Shown here: piece after piece, positions 7,559 to 16,264 of the stretch
Numbering within the stretch: the stretch's first letter is position 1
Layout: every line of letters begins with the position of its first letter
Assembly (NCBI GenBank): GCA_963662525.1
Contig: OY759717.1
Coordinates: forward strand, 1,426,001-1,490,000
Origin: CAZSDU01 sp963662525
Lineage (GTDB): Bacteria > Bacteroidota > Bacteroidia > Bacteroidales > FEN-979
Reading direction: 5' to 3'
Length of the DNA stretch: 64,000 bases
The notes under the pieces: model-generated
Databases searched by the model: none
Told to the model about the DNA's origin: nothing
Seen by the model: only the letters and a program-made list of their open reading frames with translations
Translations under genes and position numbers: made by a program

Positions 7559-9840
7559 TGTCCTGCCTCCTTTCTTCTTCTGTTGTATTTTCGTTTGGGA
7601 TCAACCGAAATTTCAATTAATCCAAGCGCCCAGGTCAGCAGCCAGGCAAGGAACAAATAGATCACGGCTACCATAATCAGCGGAAAAAACGCATCGAATG
7701 TCCGGCTGCGTATGATATCGCTGGCTTTGGTCAGATCCTGCACGGCGATATACCCAACAATGGAAGTCATCTTGATCAGTGAAATAAATTCCCCCTTGTA
7801 AACCGGAAGAATATGACGCAAGGCCTGTGGCAGAATGATGTACACAAAAGTCTGCATTTTTGCAAAACCACCGGCAATGGCAGCTTCACGCTGGCCCTTG
7901 TCAATGCTTTCAACCGATGTGCGGAACATCTCTGAAACATAAGCACCGAAGTTCAGTCCGAAAGCGATGATGGCAACGATCACAGGATTGATATTCACAG
8001 AGGAGAACACCACGTAATAGATGATCATCAGCAAAACAAGGACAGGAGTACCGCGTAACAGTGAGATATAAACTTTCGCCGTTTCAGACAGGATCTTCCT
8101 TTTCGACATCCGCATATAACAAACAAGGCTGCCGATCAGCGTCCCTAATAAGGCTGCAAGTATAGAAATGAGCATGGTGACCTCAAGGCCATCGATGATA
8201 TGAATGTATCTCTTCTCAAGGATGATGTTGTTGTAGAAACTGTCTGAAATGCTTTTCCAGATCGGTTTACTGCCAGAATCTTCCTGATCACTCCCGGCCT
8301 CCGGCATTCCATTTAATCCGATCGGATGCTCAATGTTCATTTTCCTGGCAATGACGCTGACACCGGATTCATAATAAGGATCTGAAAAATCGATCTGCTT
8401 TTCCCGCTCTTCGGTAACCATCATGGAACTGGTAATGATATCGATTTTTTTCGTGGAAATAGAGGAAATCAGGCTCCCGAACTGCAGGTCAACCGGAATG
8501 AACTTCTTGCCAAGGTAGGCCGCAAAACGCCGGGCAATCTCAATGTCAAAACCAATTAGCCGGCCATTCTGAATAACGATTGAAGGCATTCCCAGATCAC
8601 TGACAACACCAACCTTCAGGATACCGTTGTTTTCCTTATTTTTTATCTCCGGCATCTCCATCAACCCCTTATCCATCCAGCGGCTGGTCATTCCCTGATA
8701 AACACCATTGGTCCGGATATCCTTCAGAAAGACATTAAATTGCAGTCGCAGGGAATCGCTCTCCTCATTAAATCCCGCAGCGATCGGTACGGTAAATACA
8801 TTGTCGGCAAGAATTCCGAGTCCAGGATTTGTTGCAAAAATGTGTTTCAGGGATGTCCGGTCAAAAAAACCAACATCGGCTTTATCAGAATTCAGGGCAA
8901 AAAGAAGGTCCGGCAAATTCTGAAACTGCAATATCTCGGCCGTAGGAAAAGTTCTGGTGACATAGGCATCATGAATACTTCCGAGCAGGACACCGATCCT
9001 TTTGTTATTGATATCACTGAGATTTTTCATCCGGGAAGCATTGCCGGATTTGCCTGGAATGCTGGTTCCCCTTACTGCTGCAGCAATCCCGCTTTGATAA
9101 TAACACTGTGAGAACAGTACTTTTTTCGCCCGCTCTTCAGTAATGGATAGACCGGCACCGATCATATCAACCTTTCCGGCGATCAGTGCAGGCAGCATGG
9201 CACCAAATTCCATATCCACAATCTCTAGCCGTTTACCTAGTTTTTGAGCGATATAGGATGCATATTCAACATCAAACCCGACGATCTTTTTCTGACCATC
9301 AAAAAACGACATAGGTTCCGTAACTGCCGCGGTTCCGAATTTCAGCACACCATTGTTATCCTTAAATCTGAAATCCGGCATGGCTGCCGGATTCCCCTGT
9401 TCCGGGAACCATCGCTTTGACATGTCAGCATAAATACCATTGGATTTAATCTCAGACAGCACCTCATCCATTGTTTGTTTCAGCAGGGTGTCCTGGAGCC
9501 GGACAGCAAAACCATACTGATCGTCAAAAAGCAAGTCAGGCAGAACCATTAATCCTGCATTCTTGGCGGCAATATTTTTTAAAACGGGAAGGTCATACAC
9601 GGCAGCATCGGCTTTCCCATCCCTGACAGCCAGGGCACAATCAAGCACACTGTTATAATATTCTATTTGTGCATCCGGATATTTCTTTTTAACAAACTGA
9701 TCGGCAGCGGTACCGGTGGGTACGGCGAACGTTTTTCCACCTTCAAGCATCCGGAGATTGGTCACCTTTATTTCTTTTTCACCACAACCGCCAAGCGAAA
9801 GAATAATGCAAAGGAGTAAAAGCTTTATTAAGTGATTCAT
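7555..9840 (-). CDS. Fused amino-acid-type ABC receptor and permease lipoprotein
   Basis: This encodes 761 residues. The chosen start (9840) gives a lipoprotein signal MNHLIKLLLLCIILSLGG before Cys19. A start at 9918 would add 26 residues that hide the signal and lie upstream of a TAnnTTTG promoter motif. After the lipobox come substrate-binding (SBP_bac_3) lobes in the order lobe 2 (about 35-145), lobe 1 plus lobe 2 (about 165-395), and lobe 1 alone (about 405-505). A permease domain follows (about 535-745) with the HisM/GlnP-type loop containing EAAIAGGFAKMQTF and ILPQALRH. The predicted role is import of polar amino acids or similar solutes together with the downstream ATPase. Receptor-permease fusions of this kind are known; the split lobe order is the unusual point. 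Confidence 0.88.
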   Translation of the reverse strand: MNHLIKLLLLCIILSLGGCGEKEIKVTNLRMLEGGKTFAVPTGTAADQFVKKKYPDAQIEYYNSVLDCALAVRDGKADAAVYDLPVLKNIAAKNAGLMVLPDLLFDDQYGFAVRLQDTLLKQTMDEVLSEIKSNGIYADMSKRWFPEQGNPAAMPDFRFKDNNGVLKFGTAAVTEPMSFFDGQKKIVGFDVEYASYIAQKLGKRLEIVDMEFGAMLPALIAGKVDMIGAGLSITEERAKKVLFSQCYYQSGIAAAVRGTSIPGKSGNASRMKNLSDINNKRIGVLLGSIHDAYVTRTFPTAEILQFQNLPDLLFALNSDKADVGFFDRTSLKHIFATNPGLGILADNVFTVPIAAGFNEESDSLRLQFNVFLKDIRTNGVYQGMTSRWMDKGLMEMPEIKNKENNGILKVGVVSDLGMPSIVIQNGRLIGFDIEIARRFAAYLGKKFIPVDLQFGSLISSISTKKIDIITSSMMVTEEREKQIDFSDPYYESGVSVIARKMNIEHPIGLNGMPEAGSDQEDSGSKPIWKSISDSFYNNIILEKRYIHIIDGLEVTMLISILAALLGTLIGSLVCYMRMSKRKILSETAKVYISLLRGTPVLVLLMIIYYVVFSSVNINPVIVAIIAFGLNFGAYVSEMFRTSVESIDKGQREAAIAGGFAKMQTFVYIILPQALRHILPVYKGEFISLIKMTSIVGYIAVQDLTKASDIIRSRTFDAFFPLIMVAVIYLFLAWLLTWALGLIEISVDPKRKYNRRRKEAGQ

Positions 9841-9864
9841 TTTATTCTGAAGATTCGCAATGTT

Positions 9865-9872
9865 CAAATGTA
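9865..9872 (-). promoter_or_regulatory. Candidate -7 promoter element for the ABC importer
   Basis: On the minus strand the sequence is TACATTTG, an exact TAnnTTTG match 24 bp before the ATG at 9840. Transcription would start near 9858, downstream of the alternative ATG at 9918, which supports the shorter protein. No clear -33 element is visible. Confidence 0.4.
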
Positions 9873-10067
9873 GGAATAAAATAAAATGATGCTTGGCTTC
9901 GCATACATATATTTTCAATGATTAAAAAATACAGTTCCATAACATGGTCCCGGGTCAAGCCGATAATTTCATCGTCAGCCGTGAAAGGGTGAATGATTTT
10001 AAGGCATGGCTGGGAAGGTAATCATGAAAATGATCCAGAAGAACCCTGATCAATCAAAATCAAAGTG

Positions 10068-10976
10068 TCAGGGAACATCGCTGCCGGAGGATGCAGTATA
10101 AATCCGGTACCATTGTTCTGTACTCATTTTGCTAGTTAAGGCATCCAGTGCATGCTTCAATCGGTCAATCCTGCCGGATCCTACGATGGGAACGATAGAA
10201 GCCGGATGCTGCATCAGCCAGCAAAAAATCACGGTATCCGGCGCCGTATCCATCTCAGCACTTACCTGCCTGATGGCATTGAATACCCTTTGTTCTTTTT
10301 CATTCGCGGGATTGGTTAATTTACCCCGTGCAAGGGGCGACCAGGCCATTGGTTTAATCTTTTCCTTCAGGAAGAAATCGATATTACCGTTTTCAAAATG
10401 CTCAAGGCAGGAGGGTGAGATTTCCACCTGGTTGGTTACCAGCTTTTCATCGAGATATGCATCGAGCATTTCAAACTGCTGCGGGTTGAAATTGGAAACA
10501 CCGAAATGCAGCACCTTTCCGGCTTTGTAAAGGGATGAAAAAGCCCGGGAAATTTCCTCCGGGTTGAGGAAAGGAGCCGGGCGGTGCAGCAAAAGAAGGT
10601 CCAGATAATCTGTTCCGAAGTTTTTGAGGGAGTTTTCCACAGAACCAATGATATGCCCGAAGCTGTAATCATAGTGTTTCAGTTTTCGCTCAGGATATTT
10701 TCCTGATAACAGCATAATTCCGCATTTTGTAACAAGCCTTATATCCCTGCGAATGGATTTTTTCAGTCCCATCGCTTGCCCGAAAATCTTTTCAACACTG
10801 TAATCCCCGTAAATATCAGCATGATCAAAAGTATTCACGCCAAGCTCCATAACCCTCAGCGTATGGCTCAGCAATTCCTGGCTGCTCAGGTTCCAGTTCA
10901 CCACCCTCATGTGACCCTGCACAATACGGGAAATTTCCAGATCTGCTGTAAGTTTTATATTCATCATGGTGTCCAA
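10068..10976 (-). CDS. Aldo/keto reductase
   Basis: This encodes 302 residues spanning a full AKR (beta/alpha)8 barrel. The catalytic tetrad is visible as Asp51 and Tyr56 (FDHADIYGDYSVE), Lys84 (LVTKCG) and His131 (LLLLHRP). The SPLARGKL and VPIVGSGRIDRLKHAL segments belong to the NADPH-binding end. It resembles the YdhF-like group of soluble, NADPH-dependent carbonyl reductases; the natural substrate cannot be read from sequence. It has no signal peptide. ATGs at codons 1, 4 and 5 make the exact start uncertain by a few residues. It appears to be a single-gene unit. Confidence 0.88.
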   Translation of the reverse strand: MDTMMNIKLTADLEISRIVQGHMRVVNWNLSSQELLSHTLRVMELGVNTFDHADIYGDYSVEKIFGQAMGLKKSIRRDIRLVTKCGIMLLSGKYPERKLKHYDYSFGHIIGSVENSLKNFGTDYLDLLLLHRPAPFLNPEEISRAFSSLYKAGKVLHFGVSNFNPQQFEMLDAYLDEKLVTNQVEISPSCLEHFENGNIDFFLKEKIKPMAWSPLARGKLTNPANEKEQRVFNAIRQVSAEMDTAPDTVIFCWLMQHPASIVPIVGSGRIDRLKHALDALTSKMSTEQWYRIYTASSGSDVP

Positions 10977-10995
10977 TTATCCTGAAGATTTCACA

Positions 10996-11003
10996 CAAAT
11001 ATA
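10996..11003 (-). promoter_or_regulatory. Candidate -7 promoter element for the aldo/keto reductase
   Basis: The minus strand reads TATATTTG, an exact match to TAnnTTTG, 19 bp before the reductase ATG. No -33 TTTG is evident at the usual spacing. Confidence 0.4.
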
Positions 11004-11173
11004 GCTTTTCATTTTATAAATCATAATTATCGACCATCATATCATCACAAATTTCCAACCACTTTCCCGGGTTGCCTGAAAGGTTTCATTTGCAGCGGAT
11101 TAAAGGACTAAAGATCAGGATTTCAGCTTTGAACTTCAAGCACATGACAGAAATATGGAAAATATTTTTTTTT

Positions 11174-11205
11174 CTTGTATTACGGGTTGTTATGAAGTAC
11201 CTTTA
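11174..11205 (+). promoter_or_regulatory. Candidate housekeeping promoter for the DUF3089 lipoprotein
   Basis: CTTG at 11174-11177 and TACCTTTA at 11198-11205 are separated by 20 bp. Each differs by one base from the Bacteroidota -33 (TTTG) and -7 (TAnnTTTG) consensus. Transcription would begin near 11212, leaving a leader of about 18 nt. Confidence 0.35.
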
Positions 11206-11229
11206 ACCGGTCAATAAACCAACTATAAA

Positions 11230-12243
11230 ATGACAACAGCCATCAGATCCTGGTTTTCCCCATTTATTGCAATGGGATTTGTCCTGATTATTATCAGTGC
11301 ATGCAAAAAAGATGATAATACCCCTACCTCCACAACTACTGATTATTCGCAATCAGCGCATTGGCTTTCATTGCCGGCCACTGTTTACAAGGCAGATCTT
11401 TTTTACCTCTATCCCACGGCCTGGTCAAATAGTGATTCATTACCGGTAATCTGTTCGATCAATGACTCTTCCATGCTGGTACAGGCCCCTGAGGCGTACG
11501 CGAGGCAGGCTACAGCTTTCGACACCATCGCAAATATTTATGCTCCCTTCTACCGCCAGAATAACTCTTCTGCGGTCAACCGCTGGAATATTATCGCAGA
11601 TATACCCACCTCCGATGCAACAGCAGCCTTCGATTACTACATCAAGCACTTCAATAAAGGCCGGCCGTTTGTTTTAATGGGTCACTCCCAGGGTGCAACG
11701 GTTCTTACTAACCTGTTATCCGGATATCTGAAAAACAACCCCCAGGTATATGCCAGAATGATTGCTGCTTATGTGATCGGCTCACCCATTACACCAGCGT
11801 TTCTCCAGGAAAATCCGCACCTGAAGTTTGCAACCGGGTCAAACGATCTTGGGGTGATCATTTCATGGAACACTGAAGGCCCGGATGTTACCGGGGTGAA
11901 TCCGGTTCTGTATGGAATGGTGGGACGTGTTATAAATCCAATAAACTGGAAAACAGATGAGACTTATGCTCCCATGGCAGAAGGACTTGGGTCACTCTTT
12001 ATCAATTTTGGAAAAAAGGAATTTGTTCCGGTTCCGCAATGTGCTGATGCCACGATTGATACAGCAATGGGGGTATTGATTGCGAATATTCTCCCTGCAT
12101 ACTATCAACCTATTCTGGATTCAGTAAGCGCAGCACAGGGGTTCCCCCAGGGCGTTTACCACACCTTCGATATCCCTTTTTATTTTGGCAATCTTCGCCA
12201 GAATGCCTCCATCAGAATTCAGCAATGGTTTAATAATAATTAG
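11230..12243 (+). CDS. DUF3089-type alpha/beta-hydrolase lipoprotein
   Basis: This encodes 337 residues. A lipoprotein signal ends in IIISA before Cys25. The mature part matches the DUF3089 pattern: ADLFYLYPTAW near residue 60, APFYRQ near 105-110, and a nucleophile elbow MGHSQGA with Ser153. The family has an alpha/beta-hydrolase fold and is presumed to contain esterases or lipases. The substrate is unknown, and the acid and histidine of the triad cannot be assigned with confidence (YHTFDIPFYFGN near the C-terminus is a candidate histidine region). It should be anchored in the outer or inner membrane. It is transcribed alone, 155 bp before the NlpC/P60 gene. Confidence 0.75.
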   Translation: MTTAIRSWFSPFIAMGFVLIIISACKKDDNTPTSTTTDYSQSAHWLSLPATVYKADLFYLYPTAWSNSDSLPVICSINDSSMLVQAPEAYARQATAFDTIANIYAPFYRQNNSSAVNRWNIIADIPTSDATAAFDYYIKHFNKGRPFVLMGHSQGATVLTNLLSGYLKNNPQVYARMIAAYVIGSPITPAFLQENPHLKFATGSNDLGVIISWNTEGPDVTGVNPVLYGMVGRVINPINWKTDETYAPMAEGLGSLFINFGKKEFVPVPQCADATIDTAMGVLIANILPAYYQPILDSVSAAQGFPQGVYHTFDIPFYFGNLRQNASIRIQQWFNNN

Positions 12244-12370
12244 GGGTTCACAGTCTTTTGACAGGTATCTTCTTCCATTCAATGACTGAAACAGGCTTAT
12301 CCATATCAGCCTTTTGAATGACCGGAACAAGAAGAAGCAGGATGAATAAAAAATGAGTAATCAGGTTTCG

Positions 12371-12378
12371 TAACTTTG
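12371..12378 (+). promoter_or_regulatory. Candidate -7 promoter element for the NlpC/P60 gene
   Basis: TAACTTTG is an exact match to the Bacteroidota -7 consensus TAnnTTTG, 20 bp before the ATG at 12399. The -33 region has no clear TTTG. The motif suggests the gene has its own promoter and is not read only from the lipoprotein gene upstream. Confidence 0.45.
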
Positions 12379-12398
12379 CCTGATAATTCCAACACTTA

Positions 12399-12914
12399 AT
12401 GTTAAAACAACTGCTGGTTTTTACATTCATATTCCTGCCTGTTTTGTCAATCCGGTCACAAAACCCGGCATTTCCTTCAACATCGGGGCCGCCTGTAAAC
12501 GCGCATGTGGAAGTTAACCGGACAGATCTGATTGCTTATGCAAAAATATACCTGGGCACTCCTTACCGCAAGGGCAGTTATAACCCCCAAAAAGGGTTTG
12601 ATTGTTCCGGGTTCGTATATTTTGTATTTAAAAATTTCAATAAAACCCTGCCGCGCAGTTCGAGGGAATATAAAACGATCGGCAAGGCATTGAAACCGGA
12701 AGAGTATAAAGTGGGCGACATTTTGGTTTTTTATGGCTTTAAAGACAGTTCCCGTATCGGCCATGTTGGGATTATCTGCGAAGCGAATGGAATGAAATCC
12801 AGGTTTATTCATTCCTCTTCAGGCAAGGCTTATGGCGTTACCATCAGCGATCTCAGTTCAGCGGGATATAAAAGGCGTTTTTACAAATGCATCGATGTGA
12901 TCACATATGAATAG
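12399..12914 (+). CDS. Secreted NlpC/P60 (C40) cell-wall peptidase
   Basis: This encodes 171 residues. A signal peptide (MLKQLLVFTFIFLPVLSIRS) precedes a short proline-rich linker and one NlpC/P60 domain at about residues 42-168. The catalytic residues are visible: Cys69 in GFDCSGF, His122 in GHVGII and a third polar position around His138 in FIHSSSG. Members of the C40 family cleave peptide stems of peptidoglycan, typically gamma-D-Glu-diaminopimelate bonds. There is no SH3 or LysM targeting domain. It converges with the L,D-transpeptidase gene 8 bp away; both products are predicted to act on peptidoglycan. Confidence 0.88.
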   Translation: MLKQLLVFTFIFLPVLSIRSQNPAFPSTSGPPVNAHVEVNRTDLIAYAKIYLGTPYRKGSYNPQKGFDCSGFVYFVFKNFNKTLPRSSREYKTIGKALKPEEYKVGDILVFYGFKDSSRIGHVGIICEANGMKSRFIHSSSGKAYGVTISDLSSAGYKRRFYKCIDVITYE

Positions 12915-12922
12915 GAACAATC

Positions 12923-14524
12923 CTATTTCGCACCGGTCAGTAATTCAGCCAGGCGATCATCCATCTCATAAATATCTTCATAAAAATTAATCTCCCCTTT
13001 CGGATCGACCCACGCAGTCAGATAGCCTATATAAACAGGTATTTTGTTTTTCAATGAATAAGTGGATTCTTTCCCGGCATGCATCGCTGCCTCTATTTTT
13101 TCCGGAGTCCAGTTTGGATCATCCCTGAGAATTTCAATGGCCAGATCTCTCGGTTTTTCTACGCGGATGCAGCCATGGCTGAAAGCCCTGCGTTCTTTTG
13201 CAAAAAGACTTTTCGCCGGAGTATCATGCATGTAAATATCATCTGAGTTCGGAAAAATGAATTTCACCAGTCCCAATGAGTTATTTTCCCCTGGTTTCTG
13301 GCGTACCTGTCCGCCATTCCACTCCATGTTGTGAGACTCCAGATAATTTTTATCCTTGGCCATCCCCGGTTTGACCTCCTTGTTGATGATACTCTGCGGT
13401 ACATTCCAGTAAGGACTGAATACAATATAACTCAACATCCCGCTGAAAATAACTGTTTTCGTTACATTGTTTCCTACGATCACAGGGGATTGGAATTCGC
13501 TATTCCCATTGCGGACCAGATTCAGATTATAGGAAGGGATATTGACAACGATATAGGCTTTCGCTTTGGCAAATTCAGGGGAGATCCATCGGCAACGCTC
13601 CATGTTTACGATGATCTTTTTAATCCGTTCTTCAGCAGACACATTCATCGACCGGATATGTTCCGGTAAAATTAATTTTCCGGGATTGAATCCGTTGCGC
13701 TGCTGATACTTCCTTACTGCCTCAACCAATTCAGGATCATATTCGTTGCTCGCGTTATTCTGTTTGATATCTCCGGTTTTAAAAAGACGTTCCCTTATTT
13801 GCTGTATCGCCTTTGCTGTATCGCCTGGTTTATATGACTTTAATTTCGGATCCAGGTCTATCGGTTTCCACCCTCCTTTCCTCTCAATTTCCCGGTAACG
13901 TTTCAGTATATCCCTCAGCTTGTAATACTGGCTGAATAACATACTGTCGTCGCGGCAAATCAATTCCGGATCGGCCATGACCGAATCCAGTAAAACAGCG
14001 AAAGAAACTTGTTTGCGGGGGAGTAACCAGCCTATAGCTTTCGTTGAATCTTCCTCAATTCCCCTGAACACTTTTTCAGCATAGAAGAGATACAGGTTGG
14101 TCAGCATGATTTCAGTCTCAGTTGGGGAAAGTGTACTCACCTCATCATTATCAAAAACACCATCCATTTCTTTATGATAGGGGAATTTCGAAGAAATCCC
14201 TTCGTCGTTAAGTTCATTGACCTTACAGTAGAGGGTCTGACCAAATTCCACCACACCCCGCTTGTCAAACCAGATGTGGGTAAAGTGATGCTGCCGGTAA
14301 ACTTCCGTCACATCCTTCTGATATTTTTTCAATGCCGGATAAGAGTGGTAGAATGCAATTACCATATTGCTATCAAACGGCAGATTGCTGTGCTGGTTTA
14401 TCGCGTTGCGCAGCAGAAAATCCCCGGCATTTGCCCGATGCCTGTTCTTCTTTGAAGTGCAGGAACCATTGACAAGGAAAAACAACAAGAGGAAAAAAGA
14501 AAACAACAACCGAATTTTATTCAT
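12923..14524 (-). CDS. YcbB-type L,D-transpeptidase lipoprotein
   Basis: This encodes 533 residues from the ATG at 14524. That start gives MNKIRLLFSFFLLLFFLVNGS followed by Cys22, a lipoprotein-like signal. An upstream ATG at 14629 would bury this signal and lies beyond the promoter motif at 14542. The protein resembles YcbB/LdtD: a long N-terminal helical region, a peptidoglycan-binding-like segment (AIQQIRERLFKTGD ... LVEAVRKYQQRNGF, about residues 235-295) and a YkuD domain. The nucleophile is Cys452 in SHGCIRV, with His from MHDTPAK upstream. It should make 3-3 peptidoglycan cross-links or attach proteins to the wall. Confidence 0.88.
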   Translation of the reverse strand: MNKIRLLFSFFLLLFFLVNGSCTSKKNRHRANAGDFLLRNAINQHSNLPFDSNMVIAFYHSYPALKKYQKDVTEVYRQHHFTHIWFDKRGVVEFGQTLYCKVNELNDEGISSKFPYHKEMDGVFDNDEVSTLSPTETEIMLTNLYLFYAEKVFRGIEEDSTKAIGWLLPRKQVSFAVLLDSVMADPELICRDDSMLFSQYYKLRDILKRYREIERKGGWKPIDLDPKLKSYKPGDTAKAIQQIRERLFKTGDIKQNNASNEYDPELVEAVRKYQQRNGFNPGKLILPEHIRSMNVSAEERIKKIIVNMERCRWISPEFAKAKAYIVVNIPSYNLNLVRNGNSEFQSPVIVGNNVTKTVIFSGMLSYIVFSPYWNVPQSIINKEVKPGMAKDKNYLESHNMEWNGGQVRQKPGENNSLGLVKFIFPNSDDIYMHDTPAKSLFAKERRAFSHGCIRVEKPRDLAIEILRDDPNWTPEKIEAAMHAGKESTYSLKNKIPVYIGYLTAWVDPKGEINFYEDIYEMDDRLAELLTGAK

Positions 14525-14541
14525 CCCCATAGATTTTGATT

Positions 14542-14549
14542 CAAATATA
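14542..14549 (-). promoter_or_regulatory. Candidate -7 promoter element for the L,D-transpeptidase
   Basis: The minus strand reads TATATTTG, an exact TAnnTTTG match 17 bp before the ATG at 14524. Transcription from here would begin near 14535, so the longer reading frame from 14629 would not be translated in full. Confidence 0.4.
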
Positions 14550-14644
14550 GGGCATCTCCCGATAATTTGATGGGCATGCAAACATTTTTGATCCATTGAT
14601 TCATTTCCCAGGAAAGAATTTATAAGCACTGCATTGCCAGAAAC

Positions 14645-16264
14645 CTATCTGATCTCTTCTATTTTCCCGATGATTACCTGTAGCGCCTCATTCAACTTAG
14701 CTTCAGGTGCGATGATGTTAAAACTGCCCCAGAAGGCATCATCACTGGTGTAAGGTTGATCCGAAAATACAACATTGGGTTTCAGTGTTTCCTGTTTAGG
14801 GAATTTTACCACAGCGGAGGTATCAATATGACAGGTGGCAAGTTCAAGGAAGGTATTAAAATGATCAGAAGATATATGATGTCTTAAGCGTGTTGTGACC
14901 TCTATATCACAGCGTGCATGCTGGAGGTAATACCTGCCGTTGAATGGCATATAGCTGACGGAATAATTGATCTTTTTAAGTTTAACGATCAGCCTGGGGC
15001 TTTTTTTCAGTACAAGATCTCCGGCTGCCAAATCAATATAATCCGGATTGATTTCGAAATCAGCGCCCAGGATGGCAAAACCTTCTTTCTCTATATAAAC
15101 AGTTCCCGTGTACAAGGATTTTTTCAGACCAGCATTTTGCACAAAGGTAATGGCATAGGCATCCTTAGCATTGTAAGATACCAGGTTGGAATATTTATAG
15201 GTATATTCGACAGGGGCTGTCTGATCAAGGAACCCGGGAATATATTTAACAATATCAAGCTGCAGGGCTGATTGCACACCGGCTTTAAGTTTCAGAAAAA
15301 CAGTATCATAGGGATTTGAACCCTGAAATTTTCTCGACTTCAGCAGTTTTACCTGGTCGGAATGCCAGCTTGCATCATAGGGTGTTTTATATACCTTGAA
15401 CACAGCCTCAGAATAGCTGGTATATTTATCGTTTTTTCTTACACCTTCCCGGTAAAAAGTTGTAAGATAAGCAGGAACCAGGGCGTAGTTAGTCTTTCGC
15501 TGTTCTAATGCCTGTTCAAGAATCAAATTCGGATCGATATAACGGATGATCACTTCCTGTATTGAAATAATCCTGCGGCTCAGGAAAAAATCAACCTGCT
15601 GCTCCCTGAGTAATTGAACCGGGATATGCTGGCTCATATATCCCAGGTGCGATACAACCAGAGAGGACCCAACCAATGAATCCGGTATCTTAAGCAAAAA
15701 AAAACCATCGCTGTTGGTGATGGTCCCGATGTTTTCCTCTAAGATCCCAACGGTGGCATAAGGTATCACCGCTTTATTTTCGTTGTCGTAAATATGCCCC
15801 CTGATGACGATGTTTTTCATTATTTCCAGTCCCGGCACAAATGGCTGTACCTTATTTACAGGTTGTGCATCATGATTCGCTCTGTAAATAAGGATATGTT
15901 TTCCCAGTACCCGGTAAGCCAGTCCGGGATCGGAAAGGATATCGTCAAGTACCTTATGCAGGGGCTGATGATCAGCCTGCACCCTGACCCGTTTATCGCT
16001 TTCGAGGGTTTGGCTGTCGTAAATAAAAAGGCAATCGGCATTTTGCGATATCAGATTCAATGCCTCGTAAATTGTTGTTTTTATTCTGGGAATGCTAATG
16101 TTTTTTTCAAGGAGTGAACCCTGGCCGGAAACTGTACTTAAAGAAAATAGCATTAAGCCTGTCATGAAAACACCGGCTTTATAGAAGGAATGCCAGATAT
16201 GATTAAGGCAAAACCTAATGCTGTTTTGCACCTTCCTTATTTTCGAAAAGGACCACTTCCCCAT
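14645..16264 (-). CDS. STN-domain protein with carboxypeptidase-regulatory domain, no TonB barrel
   Basis: This encodes 539 residues. A long charged N-terminus and a hydrophobic segment (about 28-47, ending SGQG) form an export signal of the style seen in SusC-like proteins. Residues 52-125 are an STN (secretin/TonB short N-terminal) domain: KTTIYEALNLISQNADCLFIYD ends its first half, followed by a second half with VLGKHILIYR. A carboxypeptidase-D regulatory-like domain follows (about 150-235, NIVIRGHIYDNENKAVIPY). The rest is a family-specific domain also found in the gene at 17733-18986 (shared FYRE, SEAV, DQVK and FWGxxNII motifs). A TonB-dependent barrel is absent. STN domains usually contact FecR anti-sigma factors, encoded immediately upstream with a 50-bp overlap, so it is the probable signal partner of that FecR. 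Confidence 0.75.
   Translation of the reverse strand: MGKWSFSKIRKVQNSIRFCLNHIWHSFYKAGVFMTGLMLFSLSTVSGQGSLLEKNISIPRIKTTIYEALNLISQNADCLFIYDSQTLESDKRVRVQADHQPLHKVLDDILSDPGLAYRVLGKHILIYRANHDAQPVNKVQPFVPGLEIMKNIVIRGHIYDNENKAVIPYATVGILEENIGTITNSDGFFLLKIPDSLVGSSLVVSHLGYMSQHIPVQLLREQQVDFFLSRRIISIQEVIIRYIDPNLILEQALEQRKTNYALVPAYLTTFYREGVRKNDKYTSYSEAVFKVYKTPYDASWHSDQVKLLKSRKFQGSNPYDTVFLKLKAGVQSALQLDIVKYIPGFLDQTAPVEYTYKYSNLVSYNAKDAYAITFVQNAGLKKSLYTGTVYIEKEGFAILGADFEINPDYIDLAAGDLVLKKSPRLIVKLKKINYSVSYMPFNGRYYLQHARCDIEVTTRLRHHISSDHFNTFLELATCHIDTSAVVKFPKQETLKPNVVFSDQPYTSDDAFWGSFNIIAPEAKLNEALQVIIGKIEEIR

Noticed and set aside
12248..12430. 60-codon minus-strand frame with a hydrophobic stretch between the DUF3089 and NlpC/P60 genes
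   Set aside because: It overlaps the signal peptide of the NlpC/P60 gene and its promoter motif; the hydrophobic run is probably chance.
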